64,000 nucleotides of DNA from Gossypium raimondii (taxonomy: Eukaryota; Streptophyta; Magnoliopsida; Malvales; Malvaceae), in contig NC_068577.1 in the NCBI RefSeq assembly GCF_025698545.1, positions 44,409,250 through 44,473,249 on the forward strand, given 5' to 3'. Each line of letters opens with the position of its first letter. Position 1 is the first letter of the stretch. Shown piece after piece: positions 25,486 to 36,034 of this stretch. Made by a program: the position numbers and the translations under genes. The notes below the pieces were generated by a model. That model saw only the letters and a program-made list of their open reading frames with translations, had not been told where the DNA came from and searched no databases.

Positions 25486-27044
25486 TGAAAGTAAAGATTG
25501 CCAAATCCCCGCTGGAGGATGGAACAAAAATATGGTGGCCGGAAACACTCGAAACAGTGGTTCCATACGCAACCAGATCTGGCATCCTACCCAAAAAACC
25601 AGCACAAAGGATGAAAGAAGTGTCACTCCTCAGACCCGGTAGTGATTCAAGTATGAAGTGATTGAAAACTTCAAACTTCATGCAAATTCTGCAACTTTAC
25701 TGAAGCACAGAACAACATTTTAACCAATTGAAACGATACATCCGAACATACCAAATAATTTTATATATCAGTGTTAGAGTATACGATTTGGCCTACATTG
25801 CTTAGCACTCAAAGTTAATTACATCAAGGGCAAAAAATCATCAGCGTCTCTATCGGACACCACATTTGTGTTCCTTTCGTGTATAATCTGAGCAAACCGT
25901 GTTCTTGAAGGATAAATTAAGCGTTGGTGATCATGAAAGCAATCGTTGATATCCGAATTTCTCGATTTCGAGTAATTTTAAGACTTCTTGACTGAAGCAT
26001 CCAAGTGAGCAGCAGCAACAATGTCGGATGGCAGAAGTTCTGATGTTCTGCTGTTTCAGTTCAACAAATTAAAACTGATAAATCCAATATGAAGAACTGT
26101 GTCATAGGAATGAATCTGGAGACAACAATAAACAAGAAGTTGTCATCTACAGATGAACCTCCAAACATGCAATGCAAAGGTGAAGCCAAACTTTATGGTC
26201 CGGTGATCTTGATTTGGGCAATCAAGTTTCATTTGACTTGCAGCTTGTTAAACTGTTGACACATAATATCAGTTGGTCAGATTCGAATGAACGAATTAAT
26301 ATTATCAGAATGCAAGGGATTTACAACTTCACCAACCTGCAAAGCCATGATGAATTTTCCGAGATATGGTTGTTTCCTGGAATTGAAATCAAGACCTCTA
26401 CGGAAACTGAAAAGAGGATAAAGATCCGATAAATACAACACAAATAAAAGTAGCATGATGAATGAAAGTAAGTATGGATGAACAAAAGGAAGCAATGTAA
26501 CACAGTATACCAACAAGAAACCTGAAAATTCCCATACCATGCACAATCATTCACTGCAAAATCAAACATTGAAAATCTAGTTGTCAATCTAATCACTTCT
26601 CTGCGACAGACCTTCGAGAAAATTACAGACCATTTGTATCACAAAGCAGCCTATAATTAGAGAATTATACTTCTATCCAACATTAGCCTTCATAGTGATG
26701 ACCAATTACAGGAATTGGCTGCCTGTGACCTAGACCAGAAGCCATCATTTGAAAATGTGATACCTCCAGATCCTGCAGTGCTCAGTCAAAGATGACACAG
26801 CATCAGAATTGACAGGAACGAGACAGATTAAGAAGATTAGGGTTAAAAATTTAAAGGATGATTCAATTATAGAACAATACAAGCAAGTTAAGAAACAACC
26901 GTTAGCTATACAAGTTCATAATCACGTAACCAATGCCAGCGATAAGACGAAACGAGAGCATGAGCATTTACCGTCTAAACTCTGAAGTCCTGCAAACAAA
27001 TTACTGAGCTAGAATGAAGTTTTTGTCAGATGGCTAGAGACAAA
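25486..27044. other. Region downstream of the PPR gene
   Basis: An open minus-strand frame (25681 down to the MITE edge) encodes about 66 residues starting MKFEVFNHFILES. It is not a family I recognise, and it runs directly into the inverted-repeat element. The rest (25690-27044) is non-coding and not obviously repetitive, and may hold the long, possibly spliced, 3' UTR of the PPR gene. Confidence 0.35.
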
Positions 27045-29879
27045 TCAACAATAGTCTTGACATGAACAAATGCCGCTTTTGAAGTGATGGAAACAATTTG
27101 CATCACGAACAACTATCTCCTGTTTTATGACACCAGAGACAAGCTTCATAAAATCATGGCAGTCTTCACATATGTGCAAATTTTTGAATATCCGAATTGT
27201 TTTCACAGGGTTGATGCTAATAAGAGCAAAAGCAAGAGCTAATCTTTCATTATGATGAAAGAGCTGTTCTAATTTTTCATCATCACTGACATCATTGAGT
27301 ATATGATCTGTCTTAGGCACATATCCTGCTAAAATAGACTTCTCGACAAGCTCCTTCAATTTTATATAGATCTCCCCATGTTTTGGATGAAAACCATCAG
27401 TGGACCTGAAGATGTGCACTTGACCATTGACCATCACCCAACTACACCCAGGTTCTTTCTTAACACCACAATGGGTCATCAATGCTCTGACTCTTCGGAC
27501 ATCCTCCCACCTACCCTTGGCAGCAAAAATATTTGCTAGTAATATGTAATGGGAGGCTATACCAGGATTAAGTTCGAAGAGTTTCTCAGCAGCACTTTCA
27601 CCAAGTTTGTCATTTCCATGCATTCTACAAGCCCCAAGAACTGTCTCCCAAATCAAGGGATTCGATGTAACCTTCATGTCCTTGATAAAGCTTTCAACTT
27701 CATTGAACTTGCCAGCTCGACCTAAAATATCAATCATACAGGCACAGTGCTTAATTGTGGGTACTATTCCAAAAACATTGGTCAGGGAATCAAAGTACTC
27801 TTTCCCTTCATTTACAAAGCCCATATAACTACAGGCAGATAAAACTGCTATGAACGTAACCTCATCTGGCTCAAGGCCTTTGTCTAACATCATCCTAAAA
27901 GTTTCTAAAACCTTCAATCCTTGTCTATGTTGCAGGTATCCAAATAACATCGTGTTCCATGATACAGTATCCGTTGACACCATGCCCTGGAAAGCAGCTT
28001 CAGCTTCTTCTATGCATCCACAGTTAGCATACATATCTACAATTGAAGAAGATACAAACATATCACCTGAATTCCCAGCCTTAATTGCCATTGAATGAAG
28101 CAGCTGCCCGTTTTCCAACATCGCCATATTGGAGCAACTACTCAAACAGGTAGCAAGAGTGAAATTATTGGGCGTGACACCTTGCCTCTGCATATGATTG
28201 AAGCACTTGATAGCCTTCTCTGAACAATCACTTTGAGCATAACCAGCAATTAATGCAGTCCATGAAAAAAGATCCCTCTCAATCAATTGAGTAAAAAGTA
28301 GCTCTGCATCCGCCAAGAATCCATTTTTGGCATACAAGTCAATAAGAGATGTTCCCACTAAATTATTATCCTTTAGGCCATTCTTTATTATATGGGCATG
28401 CACTTGATGTCCAAATTTTATATTTAAAAGATTGGAACAAGATCTTAAAATGCTAGTAAATGTACAGATATCAGGCTTAAAACCTTCAGCAAGCATCTTG
28501 TGAAAGATACTTGGTCCTCGATCACAAGTTTTACCATTATGAGATCCAGAAAGAAGAGAATTCCATGAAGCTGAATTCCAAGAACTCATTTCCTTAAACA
28601 CCCGCCAACCATTTTGGACTGACCTGATTTTCATATACATTGCAATAAGTGCATTGCTCAAAATGATTTCAGATTCAAATCCATGTTTAAATATACAAGC
28701 ATGAACGCCTTCACAATATAACCGATCACCCAAATTAGCAGCTACACCAGCAATAGAGGCAAAAGTATGCTGATTGGGGCTTACCCCTTTGCATCTCATT
28801 AGAGAAAACAACTCAGCTGCCTCTTGAATCTGGCCTTGCTCATCAAGGCAGTCAATCATTGCACTCCAGGCTACTATGTTGGGTTCTTGAATCCTTTTAA
28901 AAACCTTAAGAGTATCCTCAGCCAGTCCACATTTTGAGTACATATCAAGAAGGCAACAACCAACAAATTCATCATGCTCACACCCGGTCTTAATCACCAA
29001 AGAATGTGCAATCAAGCCCCATGTTAAGTTTACCAGGTACGTACAACTTTTGAGCACATTTGACAAAGTAAACTTACTACACCTCAATTCAGATTCCGTC
29101 ATCCCTTGAAACAAATTCAAAATCTTTCCTGCATCGCCCTTTAGAGCATATCCATTAAGCAATGCATTCCATGATACAACATTCTTTTTATCCATGAACA
29201 GAAATACTCTCTCTGCCAGTTCCATCTGACCACATTTCGCATAAAGATCAACAAGAGAGGATCCAACAAAAACATCCAACAAAACTCCAACTTTAACACC
29301 TTCCCCATGCAACAATGTACCAAAAAACAAATCCAAACTCAAAGAACAAGCTTTCAAAGCGGTCACTAAGCAATGCCCATTTGGCAGAACCCCATCTTTC
29401 TTCATAGAACAATACAAATCCAACACATAATATCCATACCCTTCATTAACCAAACCAGAGAACAGAGCGGCCCAAGACACAACATCTCTTTCAGGCATTC
29501 TATCGAGCACTTTACAAGCATATCCAAAGACCCCACGTTTTGCATAAGCATTCACTAAGGAGTTCCATAAATGCAAATCAGGGTCAATCCCATTTTTTAT
29601 TATCTTCCCATGAACAGCTTTGGCTGAACTCAAAGACCCTTTTGATGCGCAATCATGTAGAATCTTAGAGTAAAGCTTTAACCTTTTAGATCCTTCAAGC
29701 TTTGTTTTTTCTTTGAAAAGTGGGACTTTTAAAGATGGGTTTATCTCTTCTGTGGCAACATGGGCAGTAAAAGAAGAAACAAACTGAAATGAGGCAAAAA
29801 GCAACCTCCTGGGGAATTCAATGACAAGACGGTTTTTTCTTGTGGACAAACATCGAAAAACAAGTGATTGAATAAGCAT
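27045..29879 (-). CDS. PPR protein of the PLS-DYW class, 944 aa
   Basis: A single uninterrupted frame. After an N-terminal segment of about 70 residues, basic at its start (MLIQSLVFRCLSTRKNRL), that looks like an organelle transit peptide, pentatricopeptide repeats of the P-L-S pattern run to about residue 730 (for example NSLVNAYAKRGVFGYACKVLDRMPERDVVSW and SWTALIAGYAQSD). E/E+ motifs follow (LANIFAAKGRWEDVRRVRALM, KEPGCSWVMVNGQVHIF), then a DYW deaminase-like domain. Zinc and catalytic residues HNE (in LFHHNERLALAF) and CEDC are present, with a second HHF...CSC site. The last residues are DYC rather than the usual DYW, because TGG has become TGT just before TGA. Such proteins bind organellar RNA and the DYW domain performs C-to-U editing. 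The target is not predictable here. Confidence 0.95.
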   Translation of the reverse strand: MLIQSLVFRCLSTRKNRLVIEFPRRLLFASFQFVSSFTAHVATEEINPSLKVPLFKEKTKLEGSKRLKLYSKILHDCASKGSLSSAKAVHGKIIKNGIDPDLHLWNSLVNAYAKRGVFGYACKVLDRMPERDVVSWAALFSGLVNEGYGYYVLDLYCSMKKDGVLPNGHCLVTALKACSLSLDLFFGTLLHGEGVKVGVLLDVFVGSSLVDLYAKCGQMELAERVFLFMDKKNVVSWNALLNGYALKGDAGKILNLFQGMTESELRCSKFTLSNVLKSCTYLVNLTWGLIAHSLVIKTGCEHDEFVGCCLLDMYSKCGLAEDTLKVFKRIQEPNIVAWSAMIDCLDEQGQIQEAAELFSLMRCKGVSPNQHTFASIAGVAANLGDRLYCEGVHACIFKHGFESEIILSNALIAMYMKIRSVQNGWRVFKEMSSWNSASWNSLLSGSHNGKTCDRGPSIFHKMLAEGFKPDICTFTSILRSCSNLLNIKFGHQVHAHIIKNGLKDNNLVGTSLIDLYAKNGFLADAELLFTQLIERDLFSWTALIAGYAQSDCSEKAIKCFNHMQRQGVTPNNFTLATCLSSCSNMAMLENGQLLHSMAIKAGNSGDMFVSSSIVDMYANCGCIEEAEAAFQGMVSTDTVSWNTMLFGYLQHRQGLKVLETFRMMLDKGLEPDEVTFIAVLSACSYMGFVNEGKEYFDSLTNVFGIVPTIKHCACMIDILGRAGKFNEVESFIKDMKVTSNPLIWETVLGACRMHGNDKLGESAAEKLFELNPGIASHYILLANIFAAKGRWEDVRRVRALMTHCGVKKEPGCSWVMVNGQVHIFRSTDGFHPKHGEIYIKLKELVEKSILAGYVPKTDHILNDVSDDEKLEQLFHHNERLALAFALISINPVKTIRIFKNLHICEDCHDFMKLVSGVIKQEIVVRDANCFHHFKSGICSCQDYC

Positions 29880-29989
29880 TGAAACAAAATAAAAAATTAA
29901 AAAATAGCTTGGGGTTTCAGATTTCTTTGTGTAAAGATATCGAGTTTGAAGCTTTTATCTCGCTGTTACTTCAGATATAACTGGGCTGG

Positions 29990-30530
29990 GCTACTCACGC
30001 AAGTACGAAGTATCATTCGAAAGCTCGAAAAATTTAGATAAAAATATTAAGTTTAAAAATAGGTTTGAATAAAAAATATTAAATCTATTTAAAAATATGA
30101 GCTAAATTCGGGTTTGAGCATTTAGAATTTTTGATTTGATTAATTTTAAGTTTGTAATATTTTATATTATATTATATTTATATGTTATATAATTTAGAAT
30201 ACATTAAAAAATAAAACTATATTAAATATATATTATTATTCTAATATAAACATTAAAATAATGTTAAGATAACTATATAAAATTTTCTATAAATAAAAGT
30301 ATATAAAATTATTAAATATTAAAATAAAATAAAATAAATATCTTTTTAAAAAATTTAAAAATAATATGTCGGCCTAAAATGGATTTGGATTAATCTTTTA
30401 CAAATATAGACATATTTGAATAAAATTTTAAATTCATATTTCGAGCCAAATCGAACTTGGACAAGCATAAAATATATTAATAATATGCTAAAGCCCAATC
30501 TGATCTAGTTCATGAACAACTCTAATAAGA
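29990..30530. repeat. Degenerate fold-back MITE-like repeat
   Basis: AT-rich sequence whose right flank, read in reverse (GGCTCGAAATATGAATTTAAAATTTTATTCAAA), partly mirrors its left flank (TTAAAAATAGGTTTGAATAAA). Similar wording recurs at about 44810-45290. This looks like an old non-autonomous DNA element, perhaps hAT-derived. No target duplication was resolved. Confidence 0.35.
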
Positions 30531-30662
30531 TAGCTAGGCTCCTTGTACTTGGTCAGCATAGGTAGAAAATGAGACTGCTTTCTCTCTTCATTGATTGTAA
30601 CAAAGCGTGCTTTCAAATGGTTTTTAGGCTTTGGTTCCAAAGTGACGCGTACTTTCGAATGA

Positions 30663-31085
30663 AACGTGCTTTATGATATTTTCTGAGCATTTATAATAGT
30701 ACCAAGTGCTATTCCTATTTTGGCATTTCTAATTTCTAGAGTTTTAGCCCCAGTTAAAAAGGGTCTATAAAAACTTTTTAGTTATGAATTGGGTATAGAA
30801 CCAATAGGCGATGCTTGGTTACAATTTCGAATCCGTTTTTACATGTTTGCTCTAGTTTTTGTTGTTTTTTTTTATGTTGAAACGATTTTTCTTTATCCAT
30901 GGGCAATGAGTTTCGATGTATTAGGGATACCTGTATTCATAAAAGTTTTTATTTTCATGCTTATCTTAATTGTTGGTTCAGTTTATGCATGGGGAAAAGG
31001 AGCATTAAAATTATCTTAATTCCTGAATATTCAGATAATAAAAAGAAAGAAAAAAAGTAGGATTCTATCAAATTTCCCTTAGTTT
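30663..31085 (+). pseudogene. ndhC: Nuclear copy of plastid DNA: ndhC with the start of ndhK (NUPT)
   Basis: The frame 30789-31019 encodes a protein matching plastid NdhC (subunit 3 of the NADH dehydrogenase-like complex): [48 protein letters not shown]. Upstream to about 30663 the DNA still follows ndhC (CCTATTTTGGCATTTCTAAT) but has an in-frame stop (TAA in KKGL*KLFSYE) and small deletions near the start. Downstream, TTAATTCCTGAATATTCAGA is the ndhC/ndhK junction of plastid genomes, and ndhK soon breaks at a TAG. A poly-T expansion adds one codon (VVFFYVET for VVFDVET). It is a decayed insertion of plastid DNA with no function expected. Confidence 0.88.
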
Positions 31086-31263
31086 ACTTTGATGAAGGCT
31101 TGAAGTAAAGAGTTTGTATTGTACCTCTTTATTTGGACTTTGGTTCCGTTTGAACAGATCCCTTGAAGTAAAGAATTTTGTAAAAGTCTGTTTAAAAGAG
31201 AAGTTTCCTTAAAATTCCCAAATATATATTACATAGATACGTACAATGTGTGTCTCAAAGAAA

Positions 31264-33223
31264 TTAAAGGCTAACAATGGTCTTTCCAAGCAACCATAAA
31301 ACAAGCGATAACTCAAGGCCAAAAATGGTGTGGAGTGTGCTCCTATCTAGTACGAACCCATAGATTGTTATCCCAGCTCGATTGTTCTCAAAATAAGTCA
31401 CTGTCATCAACCAAGAATGAAACAGACCAATATCATCAAGCAACTCAACACGTATACTACTGTTATGTTCATGTTGACATTGTAACAACCGAGTTTCAAG
31501 ACGTCTATCTCGAGTCACCCTATGCATCGGGATCTAGCCGTCGCTTCCAAATACACTAAAATCCCGATAGGCAATGAGAAGGAAATGTCCTAAAACCCAA
31601 TCGTTACATGTAATGTTCTTCGGAGTGACATTATTACCTAGAGCTTGTCTCTTTTGGAATGAAAGGGTACTATAAGCATAAGACGGGATCATCTTGTTGT
31701 TGTCTATGTCATCTTCATCACCAACGTCATCTCCATCGTCCGATTCACCATCCGTACCCACATGAGGGAAAGGTTGATGGCTCTGAATGACAGACGGACT
31801 CCTCGGCATATCATCTTCGTTCGCATTGAGTGAATCTAATGTTGCACAAGCATGCCACTTTGCCGCTAGGCATGTAATAGCTTGTGCTTTGTGAGTTATT
31901 TTCGTTGCACTTCGTAATAATATACAGAGTCCAGTGAGGAGAGTTATAGAACACAACTACAACAACAAAAAAAGGGCACTCATCCAACAATGTGTTAACC
32001 GTTTTGATCCGAAAATCTCATGGATAGATAAATGAACACTTACAGCAAGTTCTCCAGCTTTATAAAAATTCAGTGCAGAAGTAGCCTTTGTAGTGATAAG
32101 CAAAGAAGTGAATTGGCTGCCAGTGATCAAGATCAGGCAACATATTATAAACGCGCGATATCGATGGCTGATGATCCTCAAATGCCTCCTGATCCGCAGG
32201 TGTTCGGACAAGACTGAACCAACATCAGAATCAATTTGGAAAACCTGAGCAAAGTCGCGGAGTCGGAGAACCTGGAGATTGCAAATAAGGTGGAAAAGAA
32301 CACACACAAGGAAGAAGACAGTCGTCCGGTAAAGCCACGAGCACAGCTCCGTAATGCAGGCAACCGTGTCACTGAGCCAGACAATGCCTAGGAAAGGAAT
32401 TTGTGAAGCACCTGAGGCATACCACCATACTTTGTATGCAGTCTCAGCTATGAAACATGGAAGAACAAAGACTGCTACAATTTTCAGTGATCTCTGCATA
32501 TATTATACAGTAAAATTCAATCACATTAATCTATGAATTGAAAGTTTTTTTCAATATCATCCAAAAGGAAGCAACCTAGCATTCTACATTTTCTTGTAGC
32601 CATATGAAATTGAAATTCTCAAAGGAACTGAAACTACAAAATTCTAAACGTTCTTACCTATCAATAACGAAAGATTCAGACAATAACAAAAAAAAAAAAA
32701 AAAAACCAGAAATTCATTCAAATCCACATATGAAAACTATTCTAAAAATTGCAATTTAAAGAAACAAAAAAAAAAAAAGGGTCATGAATTTGAAGGGAAA
32801 GAATGAAAGAATACTTACATTGAGCTGACCAGTGTATCCTTTCCTGACAGCTTCACTTTCAACATAAAGCTTATCAAAAAACAAGAACCGTTTCAAACCA
32901 TATGTCTTGACAAACCTCGTCAAACAAACAAAAGACAAAGCTGAAACACTGCTCAAAGACAGCTGAACCACCGAATCATAAGGCCTTGCATGTTTAGCAT
33001 CACAAGTGGAACAAGCCAACCAAAAATGAGACACAGATGGGACAACAAGCCCCAAAAATATGAACAAAAACCAAGACAAACAAGTTGTCCAAATGTTTGA
33101 TTGATCAACACACATCCATTTTAGGTATGTTCTAAAGCTTTGTAACTCATCTTTTGCATGAGATATGCTTCTTGTGAACTTCTTAGTCCCATCATCCACC
33201 AAAGGTTCCATGGTGTCTCCCAT
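31264..33223 (-). CDS. DUF3537 multi-pass membrane protein, 436 aa, four exons
   Basis: Exons are complement(join(31264..31400, 31638..31956, 32044..32493, 32819..33223)). Lengths 405+450+319+137 give 1311 bp in frame. All introns are GT-AG (donors GTAAGT at exons 1 and 2, GTAATA at exon 3). Conserved family stretches include TKKFTRSISHAKDELQSFR, PYDSVVQLSLSS, YASGASQIPFLGIVWLSDTVA, SEHLRIRRHLRIISHRYRAF, TKATSALNFYKAGELA and NNRAGITIYGFVLDRSTLHT. About seven hydrophobic helices and an acidic, disordered loop (GESDDGDDVGDEDD) are visible. The family is plant-specific; one annotation label in databases is 'extracellular ligand-gated ion channel', with little experimental backing. I chose the Met at 33223 (MGDTMEPLVDDG) because the family starts there, not at 33361. 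It looks intact. Confidence 0.92.
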
Positions 33224-36034
33224 CAAGGGGATTTGTGGGAGAATTTGAAGAGTTTGGGGGGAGGGGGGATTTGTAAGTTTTGTTGGATTTAAGAGGGGAG
33301 GATGTTGTGATCCAATCAGAGGATAACAAGTGTTGGAATCGAGAGAGAAAAGAGGACTCAACTTTTCTTCTATTTTCCAGGAAAAAGTTTTGGGAAAAAT
33401 CTATCAGAAAAATTATTTTCTTTTTTTTCCTGGTTTTGACTGTACATTACAATTATACAATTATTTTATAATAATCATTCTTAATTGTGAATTTCTGTCT
33501 AAATCTGACGTTGGTCCTCAGATCAAGCAGGCATTGTTGAAATTATACCTGAAAATTAAACGATCTAATCTAATTTATTTACATTATATTATTTTTTATT
33601 AAAAATGTATCAAAAAATGTTGATTTTTTAAAAAAAAAATTTACTGGACTAAGTTGATCTTCAGAAAAATTACGGGATTAGGTCGAAAAAATAAAAACAC
33701 TTCCAGCTAGAAGCATTTTCAGCGGATTTACAGAGAAATGCTTTTAGCTGGAAGCGTTTTCCATAACAGCTACCCCACCCCAACGGTTAGAAATCCATCT
33801 CAAAGCCGTTTACCCCCTACGCTCTTTTCCTTTCCTATATAAACCCCCTAAATTCTATTCTTTTTCAATTCAATCTCATCTCAACTTTCTCTCACATTCT
33901 CAATTTTCTCTCAAATCTCTTTTAAAGTTCTCTCAATTCTTTCTTGATTCTCACTCAATTTTTATTCCTCTCTCAACTCTCTTTTTTTTTATTAAAATTT
34001 TAATAAGGTTTTCTTAAATTAATTTTTTTCATATTTATTGAAATTAGTAAGGTCAAAGTCTCTAATTCGCTTGGATGACAAGCACATTTCGGTCGATTAA
34101 TTGCAAATGGTAAGACGTTTTTTTACTATATTTAGTCTAATTTAATTTAAATATTTTGTTATTATACTAAAATTTAATATTTTGTATTTTTTATATATAA
34201 TCGAAAGATCAGATTTTGGAGACATATATTTGTATTCTACTCGTTCCTCCATCGTCTTTAATCAAACCATATTTGAGAGATGTGAGATTTTTGCACGTAG
34301 CCCGTATGGGTAGGGGGTGTAAATTTGACCCTACACTTATAAGCATGTTGGTGGAAAGGTGGAGACTTGAGACACACACATTCTATCTTTCATGCGGCGA
34401 GTGTAGTATCACACTCAAGGACTTGCAGTTACAACTCGAGTTATCGGTGGATGGGTCGGTAGTGACTGGGTCAATTGTCGCGGTCGATTAGAAAAATGTA
34501 TGCGCGCAACTTTTAGGAAGGGTCCCAGGCATGATTTATGGAGCTTGGATAGATATGAATTGGTTGAAAAAAAAATTGGTGGGCTCGATGAGGAATCGGA
34601 TGAAGTTTAAAGAGAACAACATGCTCGGACGTACATCCTTATGATCATCGAGGGTCTCCTAATACCTGATAAATCATGAAATCTTGTCAATTTAAGGTAA
34701 CTGCTAAAACTTGTAGACTTTAGAGAAGCGAGCAAACTTAGTTGGGGGTCAGCTGTATGGGCAACATTGTATCAGGAGATGTGTCGGGCGACAAAACCAC
34801 AGAAAATTAAAATCGGTGGTTATATGCTACTGCTACAATCATTGGAGTGGTATCGACTTCCATTTTTACATCCTCGAGCGGACTACCCTTATACATTCCC
34901 ACTCATAACAAGGTTAAATTCATTAGAGAATATATTTATCATAATAAAATTATTTAAATTTTAAATTAATGTGTTAACATATTATTTCAATAGATGGAAC
35001 CATGGGTCAAGTTATGTGAGACTACCGGAGGAGCTTCAAGATGTACAACTTATGTCAGATCAACGACCGGAAGTAGAGGTATGTGTTTTTTAAATTTGAA
35101 TTATATAATATTAACGTATATCTAATTAATAGTATATATAATTAATTTTTTTATTATTTTAATATAGTTTGAGTATACGCCATACTCCGATATGAGAATT
35201 TAAGAATGCATCTCGTTTGAATTCTTGGTGAATCCCAACATCTGGCACGTGAAGGTACCACTGGTAGTGTACACTACGGTGGAGATACACGAATTAGATG
35301 TAGTTATGCCACAGTTTAGGTTTAGGCAAATGATTCCGCCAACACCCTAAGACATCGACAATCTGCACCATATTGACTTGCGGGGGAGAATCGATGAAAT
35401 TGGCCTACATTTCACGCGGAATATATCAATGTTTGGAACCATAGGTAAAACTTTTTACCTACTCGCGAACTCATTATTTCTTGGGAGTTAGCCTACGATT
35501 CAGAGTACATGTCATGGTTTAGACACCATGACAAGCCATATCTACTAGCGGAAGAGACGAAGGGTAGGCAACGTTATGAGAAGAGACCACGATGAACGCC
35601 TGGGCATCCAAGGTCTGGAACAGCTGTCGAGTTGGATCCATCATCTACACCAATGCAAGGACATGCATTGATGACATCACCACCCCCCGATCAGTATGGC
35701 TCGACTTATTTTGATGTTTTCACTAACCTCGTCATTTTTATATAAGCACCACATCTTGCACCATATTTGTTTGTTTCTACATCGACTTCAAGTATTATTT
35801 TTAGACCACCACCTCCATCACACGCATATTACACGTCGATGCCATCAACATTTCAGACGACAACAATTCTGACGGTGACGTATAGGCCGTCTATATTTGG
35901 GGCACCGGCGGAAAGTCTGATTATTCAGCCATCGGTGTATGAGACACAATATGGTTATACACCTATGTTGATGGTGTCACAAACACCTCCAGAATCATTG
36001 TTCCACCAAGGTGGACCATCTTCACAACTAGTTG

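Noticed and set aside
30789..31019. Open frame matching NdhC as a working nuclear gene
   Set aside because: The upstream part of ndhC has an in-frame stop and deletions, and the plastid ndhK start follows directly. It is a plastid DNA insertion.
32756..33361. Start of the DUF3537 protein at the upstream Met (33361)
   Set aside because: The 46 extra residues are proline-rich and not part of the family. The protein family begins at MGDTMEPL (33223).
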